From DATEAV01 sp964575425 (lineage in GTDB: Bacteria > Chloroflexota > Anaerolineae > Anaerolineales > E44-bin32): a DNA stretch of 59,497 nt. Below are positions 49,506-58,998 of this stretch, piece after piece; the first letter of the stretch is position 1, and every line of letters starts with the position of its first letter. A program made the position numbers and the translations under genes. A model generated the notes under the pieces. The model searched no databases. It was not told the origin of the DNA and worked only from the letters and a program-made list of their open reading frames with translations. The stretch is from assembly GCA_964575425.1 (NCBI GenBank), contig CAZNRD010000016.1, forward strand, positions 1-59,497, given 5' to 3'.

Positions 49506-50321
49506 ATGGCGCTCAAGGGCAACCTGCGTGACTTCACCGTCACGCAACTGCTGAACCTGATCAACCTCGCCCGTAAGACAGGCACTCTGACCCTTGAGGG
49601 CCCCAACGGCGCCGCCTGGGTCTCCTTCCGCGAGGGGAAACTGATCTACGCCCAGGTGGGCAGCGAGGACTCCGCCCTCACCGGAATCCTGGCCAAGGCC
49701 GGCACCATCACCTCCCAGCAGGCGCAGCTCATCCGGACCCGCGCCGGCAACAAGAGCGACAAGGAACTTGGCTTGCTCCTGATCAACGCCGGCTACCTCA
49801 CCCAGCAGGCCATCCTCTCCGCCATCCGCCAGCACACCCTCGACATCGTCTACGACCTCTTCTCCTGGCTGGACGGGTACTTCCGCTTCGATCCCGACGT
49901 CCTTCCCCCCGACGACCGCATCACCATCCGCCTCGACCTGGAGGACATCATCATCCAGGGCTCGCGCCGGCTCAAGGAGCTCGAGCAGCTCGCTGAAGAG
50001 ATCCCCAACCTCGACATGGCGCTCGATTTCGTCGATCGCCCCGGGGCCAACATCCGCGACGTGAACCTGAGCGTGGAGGAATGGCGCGTGGTCTCCTACA
50101 TCAACCCCAAGAACACCATCCGCGCCATCGCACGCGCCAACAAGATGAGCGACCTCGAGATCCGGCGCATCGTCTTCGGGCTCCTCCAGGCCGGCCTGGT
50201 CGACATCGTCCGGCCGCATGGTATGCCGCTGCCGCCGCAGGCCCGGCAGCTTCCGCCGGTCGACAAGAAGCAGCAGTCCTCGCTGGTCAATCGCCTGATC
50301 CAGCGAGTCCGATCGATGTAG
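49506..50321 (+). CDS. DUF4388 (PATAN-type) domain protein
   Basis: The 271-residue protein begins with a DUF4388 domain (LKGNLRDFTVTQLLNLINLA, TGTLTLEG, WVSFREGKLIYAQVG). A helical region repeats GYLTQQAILSAIRQHTLDIV, and a winged-helix-like C-terminal part has YINPKNTIRAIARANKMSDL. DUF4388 occurs in gliding/polarity and two-component systems of delta-proteobacteria, Deinococcus and Chloroflexi. It is 13 bp upstream of a COG2229 GTPase and probably its effector or adaptor. No catalytic residues are seen. Confidence 0.85.
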   Translation: MALKGNLRDFTVTQLLNLINLARKTGTLTLEGPNGAAWVSFREGKLIYAQVGSEDSALTGILAKAGTITSQQAQLIRTRAGNKSDKELGLLLINAGYLTQQAILSAIRQHTLDIVYDLFSWLDGYFRFDPDVLPPDDRITIRLDLEDIIIQGSRRLKELEQLAEEIPNLDMALDFVDRPGANIRDVNLSVEEWRVVSYINPKNTIRAIARANKMSDLEIRRIVFGLLQAGLVDIVRPHGMPLPPQARQLPPVDKKQQSSLVNRLIQRVRSM

Positions 50322-50334
50322 GCGAGAGGCGCCG

Positions 50335-50871
50335 ATGCAAACCGTCAAGATGGTAGTCACCGGGCCCTTCAGCGCTGGCAAGACGGCCTTCATCCAATCC
50401 ATCAGCGAGATCGACGTCGTCTCCACCGAGCGCAGGATTTCCAGCGAACCGGAGCAGAAGATCAAGGAGACCACCACGGTTGCCATGGACTTCGGCCGCA
50501 TCACCGTGGACGAAGACCTGGTGCTCTACCTCTTCGGCACTCCGGGCCAGAAGCGCTTCGACTTCATGTGGGAGATCCTGTCGGAGGGCATGCTCGGCTT
50601 CATCGTCGTCGTCGACAGCTCCCGGCCGGAGACCTTCCGCGAGGCCAAAGGCATCCTGCAGACCTTCCGCGCCTATGCACCCACGCCCTACGTCGTCGCC
50701 GCCAACAAGCAAGACAGGGAAGACGCCTGGTCCATTGAGGATTTGCGCATCGCCCTCAAGCTCGACAAGAAGGTGAAGATGCTGCCCTGCATCGCCACCA
50801 ACCGCGAGATGGTGAAGAAAGTGCTGCTGGAGCTCCTGTACAGCATCCTGGAAGAAATGGGAGAGAAGTAG
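50335..50871 (+). CDS. MglA/COG2229-type small GTPase
   Basis: The 178-residue Ras-like GTPase has the P-loop GPFSAGKTAF at residues 9-18 and TTTVAMDFG (switch I Thr). Its G3 is written LFGTPGQKRF, where the canonical Asp of DxxG is absent as in other COG2229 and MglA-like enzymes. The G4 motif is AANKQD. Such GTPases set polarity and motility with roadblock GAPs; no roadblock gene is next to it. It lies between DUF4388 and V4R genes with gaps of 13 and 32 bp. Confidence 0.88.
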   Translation: MQTVKMVVTGPFSAGKTAFIQSISEIDVVSTERRISSEPEQKIKETTTVAMDFGRITVDEDLVLYLFGTPGQKRFDFMWEILSEGMLGFIVVVDSSRPETFREAKGILQTFRAYAPTPYVVAANKQDREDAWSIEDLRIALKLDKKVKMLPCIATNREMVKKVLLELLYSILEEMGEK

Positions 50872-50903
50872 GCTGCCGTGAGCGGCGCCACAGCAGGCGA
50901 TCG

Positions 50904-51533
50904 ATGAGCCAAACCCCCCAGGTCTACTACTACCCCAACAAGATGGGCCGGATCATCCTCCTGGCACTGGAGGAGATCATGGGCCACAACGGCGTGAACG
51001 CCGTCCTCAACCTGGCCGGGCTTCAACATCTCATCAACAACTACCCGCCCAACAACCTCGACCTGGGTTTCCCCTTCGACGAGCTGGGAGCGATCCATCA
51101 ATCGCTGGAGGACATGTACGGCCCGCGCGGCGGTCGGGGCCTGGCGACGCGGGCCGGCCGGGCTTGCTTCAAGTACGGGCTGCGCGAGTTCGGCCCCGTG
51201 CTCGGAATCTCCGACCTGGCCTTCCGCCTCCTTCCGCTCAACATGAAACTCAAGGTCGGCGCCGAAGTCCTCACCAACACACTCAACCGCTACACCGACC
51301 AGATCGTGCGGCTGGAAGAGGACCCCGACCGCTTCCGCCTCCATATCGACCGCTGCCCTGCCTGCTGGGGCCGCAAGACCGACAGCCCCTGCTGCAACCT
51401 CACCGTGGGCATCCTCCAGGAAGCGCTGTTCTGGGTGAGCGGCGGCAAGAACTTCGTCGTCGAAGAGACCGCCTGCATCGCCATGGGCGACCCGACCTGC
51501 ACTGTCGTCGTCGCCCGCCGCCCCCTGGACTGA
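50904..51533 (+). CDS. V4R (4-vinyl reductase) domain protein
   Basis: The 209-residue protein has an N-terminal helical region (KMGRIILLALEEIMGHNGVN, with SLEDMYGPRGGRGLATRAGR) resembling heme-NO-binding/V4R proteins. The C-terminal V4R domain carries a Cys cluster: CPACWGRKTDSPCCNLTVG and ETACIAMGDPTCTVVV. V4R domains bind small hydrophobic ligands or a metal/cluster. Here it is the probable sensor of a three-gene module with the GTPase and DUF4388 protein, with a shared promoter. Confidence 0.85.
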   Translation: MSQTPQVYYYPNKMGRIILLALEEIMGHNGVNAVLNLAGLQHLINNYPPNNLDLGFPFDELGAIHQSLEDMYGPRGGRGLATRAGRACFKYGLREFGPVLGISDLAFRLLPLNMKLKVGAEVLTNTLNRYTDQIVRLEEDPDRFRLHIDRCPACWGRKTDSPCCNLTVGILQEALFWVSGGKNFVVEETACIAMGDPTCTVVVARRPLD

Positions 51534-51647
51534 GCCCGCCGGCACCGTGTCTTCCTGCGGGCCTACGGCCCGCAGGATCCCGTTCTCCACCAGCCACGCG
51601 CCTTGTGCCTGGCGCGCCGACAGGCCCTCGCCCCTTGCCCCTTCCCA

Positions 51648-51676
51648 TTGACGACGGCCAGCCCTCAGGGTATACT
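51648..51676 (+). promoter_or_regulatory. Promoter of the thiamine operon
   Basis: TTGACG (51648-51653) and TATACT (51671-51676) are separated by 17 bp, a strong match. Transcription would start near 51683, just before the riboswitch. Confidence 0.8.
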
Positions 51677-51689
51677 CTGGCTCGACAAA

Positions 51690-51783
51690 CGCACGGGGAG
51701 CCCGTGTTTCCGGGCTGAGAGGAGGGCCACCAGCCCTCGACCCGCTGAACCTGATCCGGGTAATGCCGGCGGAGGGATTGCCA
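51690..51783 (+). promoter_or_regulatory. TPP riboswitch (THI element)
   Basis: The conserved THI-box blocks are all present in order: the GGGGAGCCCG arm, GGGCTGAGA, a variable stem, CTGAACCTGATCCGGGTAATG and CCGGCGGAGGGA (the CTGA/ACCTGATC pair marks the TPP-binding loops). It lies between a strong promoter and thiN. It is expected to switch the thiamine uptake operon off when thiamine pyrophosphate is plentiful. Confidence 0.93.
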
Positions 51784-51795
51784 CGACCACTCCTG

Positions 51796-51823
51796 CTCCC
51801 TCCCCGGTCTTCCGAGGAGGGAG
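51796..51823 (+). promoter_or_regulatory. Ribosome-site-sequestering hairpin (expression platform)
   Basis: CTCCCTCC (51796-51803) pairs perfectly with GGAGGGAG (51816-51823), with an inner CGG/CCG helix and a TCTT loop. The 3' arm is the ribosome binding site of thiN. The 5' arm (TCCCTCC, 51797-51803) is also complementary to GGAGGGA at the riboswitch 3' end (51771-51777). The two helices are mutually exclusive, which suggests TPP control of translation start. Confidence 0.75.
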
Positions 51824-51828
51824 TTGCC

Positions 51829-52485
51829 TTGCGCGCCGTCATCATCGCCAGCGGAAGCCTCACCCACGCCGATCTCGATCGCGCTCACCTGCGCCCCGAC
51901 GACTGGCTCATCGCCGCCGACGGCGGCGTCCATAACTGCCGCGCCCTGGGCGTCGTCCCCCGAACCCTCATCGGCGACTTCGACTCGCTCTCTGCCTCGG
52001 AGCTGGAAACGTACCGCCAGCAGCAAGTCGAAGTCCTCGCCTACCCCGCCCGCAAGGACGCGACAGACCTCGAACTTGCCCTGCACCTGTCCGTCGCCCG
52101 CGGCGCACAGGAGGTGCTCATCCTCGGCGCCCTGGGCAAGCGCTGGGACCAGACATTCGCGAACTTCTTGCTCCCAGCCGCCCCAGGCCTGGAAGGCCTC
52201 TCAATTCGCTTGTTGGACGGACCGCAGGAAATCATCCCGCTGCGCGCCGGGCACTCGCTGGAGATCAGCGGCCATCCCGGCGACACGGTGTCGCTGATCC
52301 CGCTCAGCGGCGACGCATTCGGCATCACCACCGAAGGACTGGAGTTTCCGCTGTCCAACGGGACGCTCACCTTTGGCTCAACCCTGGGCGTGAGCAACAC
52401 CCTTGTCTCCCGCCGTGCATCCATAACCCTCGGTCAAGGGTTGCTGCTCTGCCTGATACTCCACCGCAACGAGGAGTCCACCTAG
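51829..52485 (+). CDS. thiN: Thiamine pyrophosphokinase
   Basis: The 218-residue enzyme converts thiamine to TPP with ATP. It has LIAADGGVHN, TLIGDFDSL (metal Asp), and KDATDLELAL, the three TPK motifs, then a C-terminal beta-barrel (GDTVSLIPLSGDAFGI, TEGLEFPL). The TTG at 51829 is taken as start because the GGAGGGAG ribosome site is five bases upstream; longer frames run through the riboswitch. Together with ThiB, ThiP and ThiQ it forms a scavenging route: import thiamine, then activate it. Confidence 0.92.
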   Translation: MRAVIIASGSLTHADLDRAHLRPDDWLIAADGGVHNCRALGVVPRTLIGDFDSLSASELETYRQQQVEVLAYPARKDATDLELALHLSVARGAQEVLILGALGKRWDQTFANFLLPAAPGLEGLSIRLLDGPQEIIPLRAGHSLEISGHPGDTVSLIPLSGDAFGITTEGLEFPLSNGTLTFGSTLGVSNTLVSRRASITLGQGLLLCLILHRNEEST

Positions 52486-52494
52486 GAGGTCCGG

Positions 52495-53532
52495 ATGTCT
52501 CGCAAGATCATTGCTCTCGTGTTTACGCTCCCGCTTCTTGCCGCATGTGGCCAGCCCACCCCAAAGGTCCTGACGGTGATGACCCACGACTCCTTCGCCG
52601 TCTCTGAGCCGGTGGTGACAGCCTTCGAAACCGACCACAACGTCGACGTGCAGTTCCTCAGCGCCGGCGATACCGGCACAGCCTTGAACAAAGCCATCCT
52701 CTCCGCAGGCAATCCGCTGGCAGATGTCTTCTATGGCGTCGACAACACCTTTCTCAGCCGGGCGCTCGAGGCCGACCTGTTCGAGCCTTACGACTCCCCG
52801 CTGCTGGCCGAGATCCCCGACAGCTTCGACCTCGATCCGACTCACCGTGCCCTGCCGGTCGACTACGGAGACGTTTGCCTGAACTACGATCGCGCCTACT
52901 TCGAGCAGCACGGCCTGCGGCCGCCTGCCAACCTCGAGGACTTGCTGCGGCCCGAGTTGCGCGGCCTGCTGGTGGTCCAGAATCCGGCCACGTCGTCGCC
53001 GGGGCTCGCCTTCCTCCTGGCAACCGTCGGGCATTTCGGCCCGGACGGCTACCTCGACTTCTGGCGCGGCCTGAGGCAGAATGACGTGCTGGTGGTCAAC
53101 GACTGGGAGACCGCCTACTACACCGAGTTCAGTGGCTCCTCCGGCCGCGGGCCGCGGCCGATCGTCGTCTCCTATGGGTCCAGCCCTGCCCTTGAAGCCA
53201 TTTTCGCCCCCGAACCGGTGAGCGAGCCGCCCACGGCCGCGGTCGTCGGTGATGGATCCTGCTTCCGCCAGATCGAGTTCGTGGGCATCCTGAAGGGAAC
53301 CAAGAACCGCCGCGCAGCCGAGGCCTGGGTCGATCACATGCTCTCGACCGTATTCCAGGAGGACATGCCGCTGCAGATGTATGTCTTCCCCGTTAACCCG
53401 AACGCCCGGCTCGACGAGCTCTTCGTCCGCTACTTGGCTGTGCCTGAGCGGCCAGCCTACGTCAGCCCCGAGGACCTCGCGGCACATCGCGAGGATTGGA
53501 TCCGGGCCTGGACGGAGGTCGTCCTGCAGTGA
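52495..53532 (+). CDS. thiB: Thiamine ABC transporter substrate-binding lipoprotein
   Basis: The 345-residue protein has a lipoprotein signal (LPLLAAC near residue 19). Its type-II periplasmic binding fold matches ThiB/TbpA: LTVMTHDSFAVSEPVV, SAGDTGTALNKAILS, ADVFYGVDNTFLSRALE, PVDYGDVCLNYDR. A lipid anchor fits a bacterium where binding proteins are tethered to the membrane. The TGA overlaps the GTG start of thiP. It is nine bases after thiN under the same riboswitch. Confidence 0.92.
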   Translation: MSRKIIALVFTLPLLAACGQPTPKVLTVMTHDSFAVSEPVVTAFETDHNVDVQFLSAGDTGTALNKAILSAGNPLADVFYGVDNTFLSRALEADLFEPYDSPLLAEIPDSFDLDPTHRALPVDYGDVCLNYDRAYFEQHGLRPPANLEDLLRPELRGLLVVQNPATSSPGLAFLLATVGHFGPDGYLDFWRGLRQNDVLVVNDWETAYYTEFSGSSGRGPRPIVVSYGSSPALEAIFAPEPVSEPPTAAVVGDGSCFRQIEFVGILKGTKNRRAAEAWVDHMLSTVFQEDMPLQMYVFPVNPNARLDELFVRYLAVPERPAYVSPEDLAAHREDWIRAWTEVVLQ

Positions 53533-55250
53533 ACGCGCCGCGCCGGCTGCAGATCGACACGATAGCGCTGGCGCTCTGGCTGGCGCCTCTCGCCTTCCTG
53601 ATCCTCTTCTACTTCTACCCGCTGGCCAGCCTGCTCCACCTCAGCCTGGCGCGCAGCGCGGAGGGTCCCGCCGCTCTGTTCCTGGAGCTGCCGGCATCCG
53701 CCTACCTGCGTCGTGTGATCAGCTTCACCTTCGGGCAGGCCGCGCTCTCCACCTTGCTCACCCTGGCCCTCGGCCTGCCCGGAGCCTACCTGCTGGCCCG
53801 CTACGAATTTCGGGGCAAGTCGCTGCTGCGCGCCCTGACCGGCATCCCCTTCGTCATGCCGACCCTCGTTGTCGCCGCCGGTTTCAGCGCGCTCCTCGGG
53901 CCACGCGGCTGGATCAACATCGCCCTCATGCAGGCGCTGAACCTCGCTTCCCCTCCGATCAACTTCATGAACTCGCTTGCCGCCATCATCACCGCGCACG
54001 TCTTCTACAACACCACGATCGTCTTGCGCATGGTCGGCGACTTCTGGTCCCATCTCGACCCTCGCTTGGCCCAGGCCGCGCAGACCCTCGGCGCTGGTCG
54101 CTGGCAGGTGCTGCGTCGCGTGACGCTGCCGCTTCTAATGCCGGCCATCGCTGCCGCCTCGCTGCTGGTGTTCCTGTTCAACTTCACTTCCTTCGGCGTG
54201 GTCCTGGTCCTCGGGGGGCCGCGCTTCGCCACGTTGGAGGTCGAAATCTACCGTCAGACCATCAGCCTGTTCGACCTGCCAGTCGCCGCTGCGCTCTCGA
54301 TCCTCCAGCTCGCCTGCACGCTGGTCATCACCCTGCTGTATACGCGCCTGTCGCGCCGCGTGACGCGTCCGCTCCCTCTGCGCCAGGCACGCATCACGCA
54401 GCAGCGCCTCCGGACCTCACGGCAGCGCTGGATGGCTGGGTGTCTCATCGCCCTGCTGCTTGTCTTTCTCACGTCCCCGCTCGCCAGCTTGGCTGTTCGG
54501 TCGTTCGCCCGCCTCGACCCCGAACGCGGCCAGCACGGCCCTGTCGCTCGCGGCCTCACCCTCGACTTCTACCGGCAGCTGTCGGTCAATCCGCAGCAGT
54601 CTCTCTTCTACGCCGCACCGACGACGGCCGCCGGCATCTCCCTAGCCTACGCCGGCGCGACGGTCGTGCTGGCGCTCGCCCTGGGCCTGCCCGCTGCCTG
54701 GGCACTGGCCTATCGCACACAGTCCCGCCTCAGCCGCTTTCTCGATCCGGTGCTGATGCTCCCGCTGGGGACCTCGGCGGTCACTCTCGGCCTGGGATTC
54801 ATCATCGCCCTCGATCGTCCGCCGCTCGACCTGCGGGCCTCGCCTCTCCTGATTCCCCTCGCCCACAGTCTCGTCGCCTTCCCCTTCGTCGTGCGGAGCC
54901 TGACGCCGGCGCTGCGCAGCATTCGGCCTCGACTGCGGCAGGCAGCCGCGGTCCTGGGCGCCGGCCCGGCACAAGTCGCCTGGCGCATCGATCTGCCCCT
55001 GGTCGGGCGGGCGGCCCTGGCGGCTGCGACGTTCGCCTTCATGATTTCCCTCGGCGAGTTCGGCGCCACCGCCATGATCGCCCGGCCGGAGTACCCCACC
55101 ATTCCCCTTGCCATCTTCCGTTTCCTCTCTCGGCCTGGTGCCATCAACTACGGGCAGGCGCTGGCCCTGAGTACAATTCTGATGACCGTCTGCGGCGTCG
55201 GCATGCTGGCCATCGAACGCCTGCGCATCGCCAAGGTGGGCGAATTCTGA
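53529..55250 (+). CDS. thiP: Thiamine ABC transporter permease (fused, ThiP)
   Basis: The 573-residue protein has about twelve hydrophobic segments in two homologous BPD permease halves. Each has an EAA-type loop: AQTLGAGRWQVLRRVTLPLL in the first half and AAVLGAGPAQVAWRIDLPLV in the second. This is the fused architecture of ThiP, distinct from the single-domain permeases of sugar systems. The GTG start overlaps the thiB stop by four bases. It pairs with the ATPase encoded 31 bp downstream. Confidence 0.92.
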   Translation: MNAPRRLQIDTIALALWLAPLAFLILFYFYPLASLLHLSLARSAEGPAALFLELPASAYLRRVISFTFGQAALSTLLTLALGLPGAYLLARYEFRGKSLLRALTGIPFVMPTLVVAAGFSALLGPRGWINIALMQALNLASPPINFMNSLAAIITAHVFYNTTIVLRMVGDFWSHLDPRLAQAAQTLGAGRWQVLRRVTLPLLMPAIAAASLLVFLFNFTSFGVVLVLGGPRFATLEVEIYRQTISLFDLPVAAALSILQLACTLVITLLYTRLSRRVTRPLPLRQARITQQRLRTSRQRWMAGCLIALLLVFLTSPLASLAVRSFARLDPERGQHGPVARGLTLDFYRQLSVNPQQSLFYAAPTTAAGISLAYAGATVVLALALGLPAAWALAYRTQSRLSRFLDPVLMLPLGTSAVTLGLGFIIALDRPPLDLRASPLLIPLAHSLVAFPFVVRSLTPALRSIRPRLRQAAAVLGAGPAQVAWRIDLPLVGRAALAAATFAFMISLGEFGATAMIARPEYPTIPLAIFRFLSRPGAINYGQALALSTILMTVCGVGMLAIERLRIAKVGEF

Positions 55251-55281
55251 TTCGGCCCGAGGACCACGCCGCAAACAGGAC

Positions 55282-56336
<1,055 letters not shown>

Positions 56337-56340
<4 letters not shown>

Positions 56341-56810
56341 GTCAACCGGTCACCGTCCACAAGTTGGATCACACGGGCCGAGAAGTACTGCGCTACCAGG
56401 GGTGGACATTGGACCGCCAGGGCAATTGCTGGAGGCTGGAGGCGCTCTTCGACCGCGAGGGGGAGATGGTGGCGCAGCTCAAACTGCAGCGCGGCGATCG
56501 CTTCGTGGAGACCTTCTACGCCGACCGCTGGTACAACGTGTTCGCGGTCTACGACGGCGAATGCCTGAAGGGCTTCTACTGCAACATCACGCGGCCGGCC
56601 CGTTTCGACGACGGCGGCCATATCTACGCCGAGGACCTGGCGCTCGACCTTGTGGTCTATCCCGATGGGCGCTGGCAGGTGATGGACGAAGAGGAGTTCT
56701 CTGCTCTCCCCCTGGCGGCAGGGGAGCAACAGCAGGCACTGCGCGCGCTCGCCGAGCTGCAGTCCTTGGCAGCGCGCAGAGAAGGCCCTTTTCGTGCGCT
56801 GCGAGATTGA
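56337..56810 (+). CDS. DUF402 family protein (nucleotide-phosphatase type)
   Basis: The 157-residue protein has the DUF402 landmarks FYADRWYNVFAVYDG, LKGFYCNITRPARF and EDLALDLVVYPDGRWQVMDE, with conserved Tyr, Asp and Glu residues as in the FomD/Ntdp family. Characterised members hydrolyse nucleoside di- and triphosphates or CMP esters with Mn or Co. The GTG start overlaps the thiQ stop, so it belongs to the riboswitch-controlled thiamine operon. A role on thiamine phosphates is possible but unproven. Confidence 0.82.
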
Positions 56811-56824
56811 CCCGGCCTACTCCT

Positions 56825-56859
56825 GCGGTGGCCCGCGACGCATCCGCCCAGGCCACCGC
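56825..56859. terminator. Inverted repeat, possible terminator
   Basis: GCGGTGGCC (56825-56833) and GGCCACCGC (56851-56859) form a perfect 9-bp stem with a 17-nt loop just after the DUF402 stop and before a convergent operon. There is no T-run, so its role as a terminator is uncertain. Confidence 0.35.
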
Positions 56860-56977
56860 CGCGGGACACGCTCAGCAAAGCATCACGATCCGAGGGACCA
56901 GCGAGATCCCTCGTGTCTTTACCAGCCCGGCGCCTGCTCGACTTCTGCCGCCGCCTGACCAGAACTGCCGTTGTACC

Positions 56978-57313
56978 TCAGTAGGTGATCGTATTCCCCA
57001 AGCCAAAGCACATCGGCAGGCTGACGCCAAACACAACCACAGCCACGACCGTTGCGCAGATGCCCAGGACCATCATCCCCAGCTGCAGATATCCCAGGAC
57101 CAGGCCCACCGTTGCCAGGCCGTCCCCGGTGAGGCGGCCCATGCTGCTGCGGATCTCCTTCTTGGCCATGTGCCCGGTGATCACAGCCACAATTGCGCCG
57201 AGCAATGGAAGCGCGAACCAGCTGACGATGCCGCTGACCAGGCTGACGATGGCCATTGTGCTCGTCTGGGTCATGGGCATCACAGGCGGCGGGAAACTGG
57301 GCGACTCGGACAC
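56978..57313 (-). CDS. DUF4190 domain membrane protein
   Basis: The 111-residue protein has a short Pro/Ser start (SESPSFPPPVMPM), then MAIVSLVSGIVSWFALPLLG and a second hydrophobic segment separated by GHMAKKEIRSS, the DUF4190 pattern. The GTG start follows GAGGAGG. The function is unknown; such small proteins are often found with other membrane proteins of unknown role. It is last in a three-gene minus operon with DUF4126 and DUF2085. Confidence 0.8.
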   Translation of the reverse strand: MSESPSFPPPVMPMTQTSTMAIVSLVSGIVSWFALPLLGAIVAVITGHMAKKEIRSSMGRLTGDGLATVGLVLGYLQLGMMVLGICATVVAVVVFGVSLPMCFGLGNTITY

Positions 57314-57354
57314 GGCTGCCTCCTCGGGACGAAATGGAGAGTGAGACGATGGGA

Positions 57355-57924
57355 TCAAGCCAACCGTTCCCGGTTGGCGCGGCGCCACAGCAGCCAGACC
57401 ACGTAGGCAGTCAGGACGATGATCAGCGCTGCGACGACAACCGGCACGAGCACCGACAGGATTGAGAGGATCGTCGCCGTGACGTCTTCGGCCACACTGA
57501 CGGGCACGTTGCCCGTGCCTCCGGTGGTGGCGGTGACGGCCGGCCGCACCGCCGCCGACTTCACGGCATGGACCCCACCGGCAACGATCAGCCCGGCAAT
57601 CAAGGCCAGCACCGGGTGTATCTCCTCGATCACCTGGGTGCTGGCGGCAAACAGGATCGCCCCGGCCGCAGGACGGACGAAGGTCTGGATGGCGTCGTTG
57701 ATGTGATTGACTGCCGGGACCTTGTCGGCGAAGAACTCGATCGCACCGAGGATGATCAAAGCCCCGATCACCCACCAGCTCTCCAGGGTGTCCCACGGTG
57801 TGGCAAGCGTGATCCAGTTGGTGAAGCGCGCCATCAGGGCGACGATGAGCAAGGGAACGTAGGCGTTCAGGCCAGCACTGGCGGAGAGGCCGAACGCCGA
57901 GAGAACTGCACCCAGGATTTCCAC
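57355..57924 (-). CDS. DUF4126 family membrane protein
   Basis: The 189-residue protein has about five hydrophobic segments. Landmarks of DUF4126 are visible: AFGLSASAGLNAYVPLLIVA at the start, IEFFADKVPAVNHINDAIQT in the middle, and GGVHAVKSAAVRPAVTATTG. The function is unknown. The GTG start at 57924 has AGGAG eight bases upstream. It is between the DUF2085 gene (16 bp away) and the DUF4190 gene. Confidence 0.82.
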   Translation of the reverse strand: MEILGAVLSAFGLSASAGLNAYVPLLIVALMARFTNWITLATPWDTLESWWVIGALIILGAIEFFADKVPAVNHINDAIQTFVRPAAGAILFAASTQVIEEIHPVLALIAGLIVAGGVHAVKSAAVRPAVTATTGGTGNVPVSVAEDVTATILSILSVLVPVVVAALIIVLTAYVVWLLWRRANRERLA

Positions 57925-57940
57925 TGACCCACTCCTTGGC

Positions 57941-58774
57941 TCAGAGGGTGAACCCGGCCCACGAGCCTGTAAGCACCAGGCGGATTCCATCCAGAATGGC
58001 GATCTGAGCGATGGCCAGCGTTGCTCCGCCTGCGAAAAGGGCGAGCAGGTCGCGCCAGCGGCGGGCGCTGTTCTCGCGGCGCAGCAGCATCGTCAGGACC
58101 ATCGTGTAGATCAACGTCAGCAGCACCAGCACCGCGAGGCTGCTCAGCAGCGCCAGCGGGTAGAGCAGCAGCACATTCTCGCTGAGGACGGCTCCGTCGA
58201 CAAGGGCTGCCAGCAGGAGCAGCCACGCCAGGTCGGCCCCGGAGCGAAGTGGGGATTCGAAAGTCAGGTCGAGCCACGCGGTCTGGTTGAAACCGATGTA
58301 GACCATGGTCCCCAGGCTGATTCCCATCCCGGTCCCGGTGAGAAGTCGCAGCGTGTTGCTGGCCGGATAGACGTGGGGCAGACCAGGAAGGAGCTGGAGG
58401 TAGGAGTTGAGGCCGTCGATGGCCCAGGCCAGGACGAACAGGCCAAGCGGGATGAGGAGCGGCCAGCGGGGAAAGGCGGAGAAGCGGCTGCGGCCGCGGG
58501 CCTGGTAGTAGGCGAGTGCGAGCAGTGCGCCCAGGTACATGCCCGTGCAGCGGGCGCACATTGGGAAAGGCCGCTCGCCGAGGTGAAAGGACCGCAGGTC
58601 GATCCGGTGGCAGACGGCGTAGCCGAGGGCGTCCGCCTTGCCGAGCAGGCCGGAGGGCGCCAGGCTCAGCCAGATGGCGAAAGCCACAAGCGGCAGCGCG
58701 AGGTAGGCGCGCCGCAGCAAGCGGACAGACCGCTGGGCAGTCGGAGGCTGCGCGGCCGTTGCGGGAGAAGACAT
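57941..58774 (-). CDS. DUF2085 family membrane protein
   Basis: The 277-residue polytopic protein has the DUF2085 cysteine signature: YAVCHRIDLRSFHLG, then PMCARCTGMYLGALLAL, which may bind a metal or heme. About seven hydrophobic segments follow. The ATG at 58774 is preceded only six bases upstream by a perfect TATAAT, so the mRNA is probably leaderless. It is the first gene of the operon with DUF4126 and DUF4190. The function is unknown. Confidence 0.82.
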   Translation of the reverse strand: MSSPATAAQPPTAQRSVRLLRRAYLALPLVAFAIWLSLAPSGLLGKADALGYAVCHRIDLRSFHLGERPFPMCARCTGMYLGALLALAYYQARGRSRFSAFPRWPLLIPLGLFVLAWAIDGLNSYLQLLPGLPHVYPASNTLRLLTGTGMGISLGTMVYIGFNQTAWLDLTFESPLRSGADLAWLLLLAALVDGAVLSENVLLLYPLALLSSLAVLVLLTLIYTMVLTMLLRRENSARRWRDLLALFAGGATLAIAQIAILDGIRLVLTGSWAGFTL

Positions 58775-58780
58775 GGGCGC

Positions 58781-58786
58781 ATTATA
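58781..58786 (-). promoter_or_regulatory. Leaderless -10 of the DUF2085 operon
   Basis: On the minus strand TATAAT (58786-58781) ends six bases before the ATG at 58774; the -35 is weak. Confidence 0.6.
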
Positions 58787-58840
58787 GCGCGTCGTGCGCG
58801 ACGCGCTGCTCACTTCCTCCCATGGCAAGGCTGCCATTCC

Positions 58841-58870
58841 TTGACGCTCCTTTCCTGGGTCGGCTATAAT
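58841..58870 (+). promoter_or_regulatory. Promoter of tRNA-Asn
   Basis: TTGACG (58841-58846) and TATAAT (58865-58870) are separated by 18 bp. The -10 ends ten bases before the tRNA 5' end. Confidence 0.85.
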
Positions 58871-58880
58871 GCCTGCGCCT

Positions 58881-58953
58881 TCCTCGGTAGCTCAATCGGC
58901 AGAGCGGGCGGCTGTTAACCGCTAGGTTCCAGGTTCGAGTCCTGGCCGAGGAG
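58881..58953 (+). tRNA. tRNA-Asn(GTT)
   Basis: A 73-nt cloverleaf: acceptor stem TCCTCGG/CCGAGGA, D-arm GCTC...GAGC, anticodon stem closed on loop CTGTTAA with anticodon GTT, T-arm CCAGG/CCTGG with TTCGAGT, and discriminator G. CCA is not encoded. Confidence 0.97.
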
Positions 58954-58970
58954 CTCGCCGGACGAAATCG

Positions 58971-58998
58971 GAGGACGGGCATCCGCCCGTCCTCTTTT
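58971..58998 (+). terminator. Rho-independent terminator of tRNA-Asn
   Basis: GAGGACGGGC (58971-58980) pairs perfectly with GCCCGTCCTC (58985-58994) over a four-base loop, followed by TTTT. It lies 18 bp after the tRNA. Confidence 0.85.
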
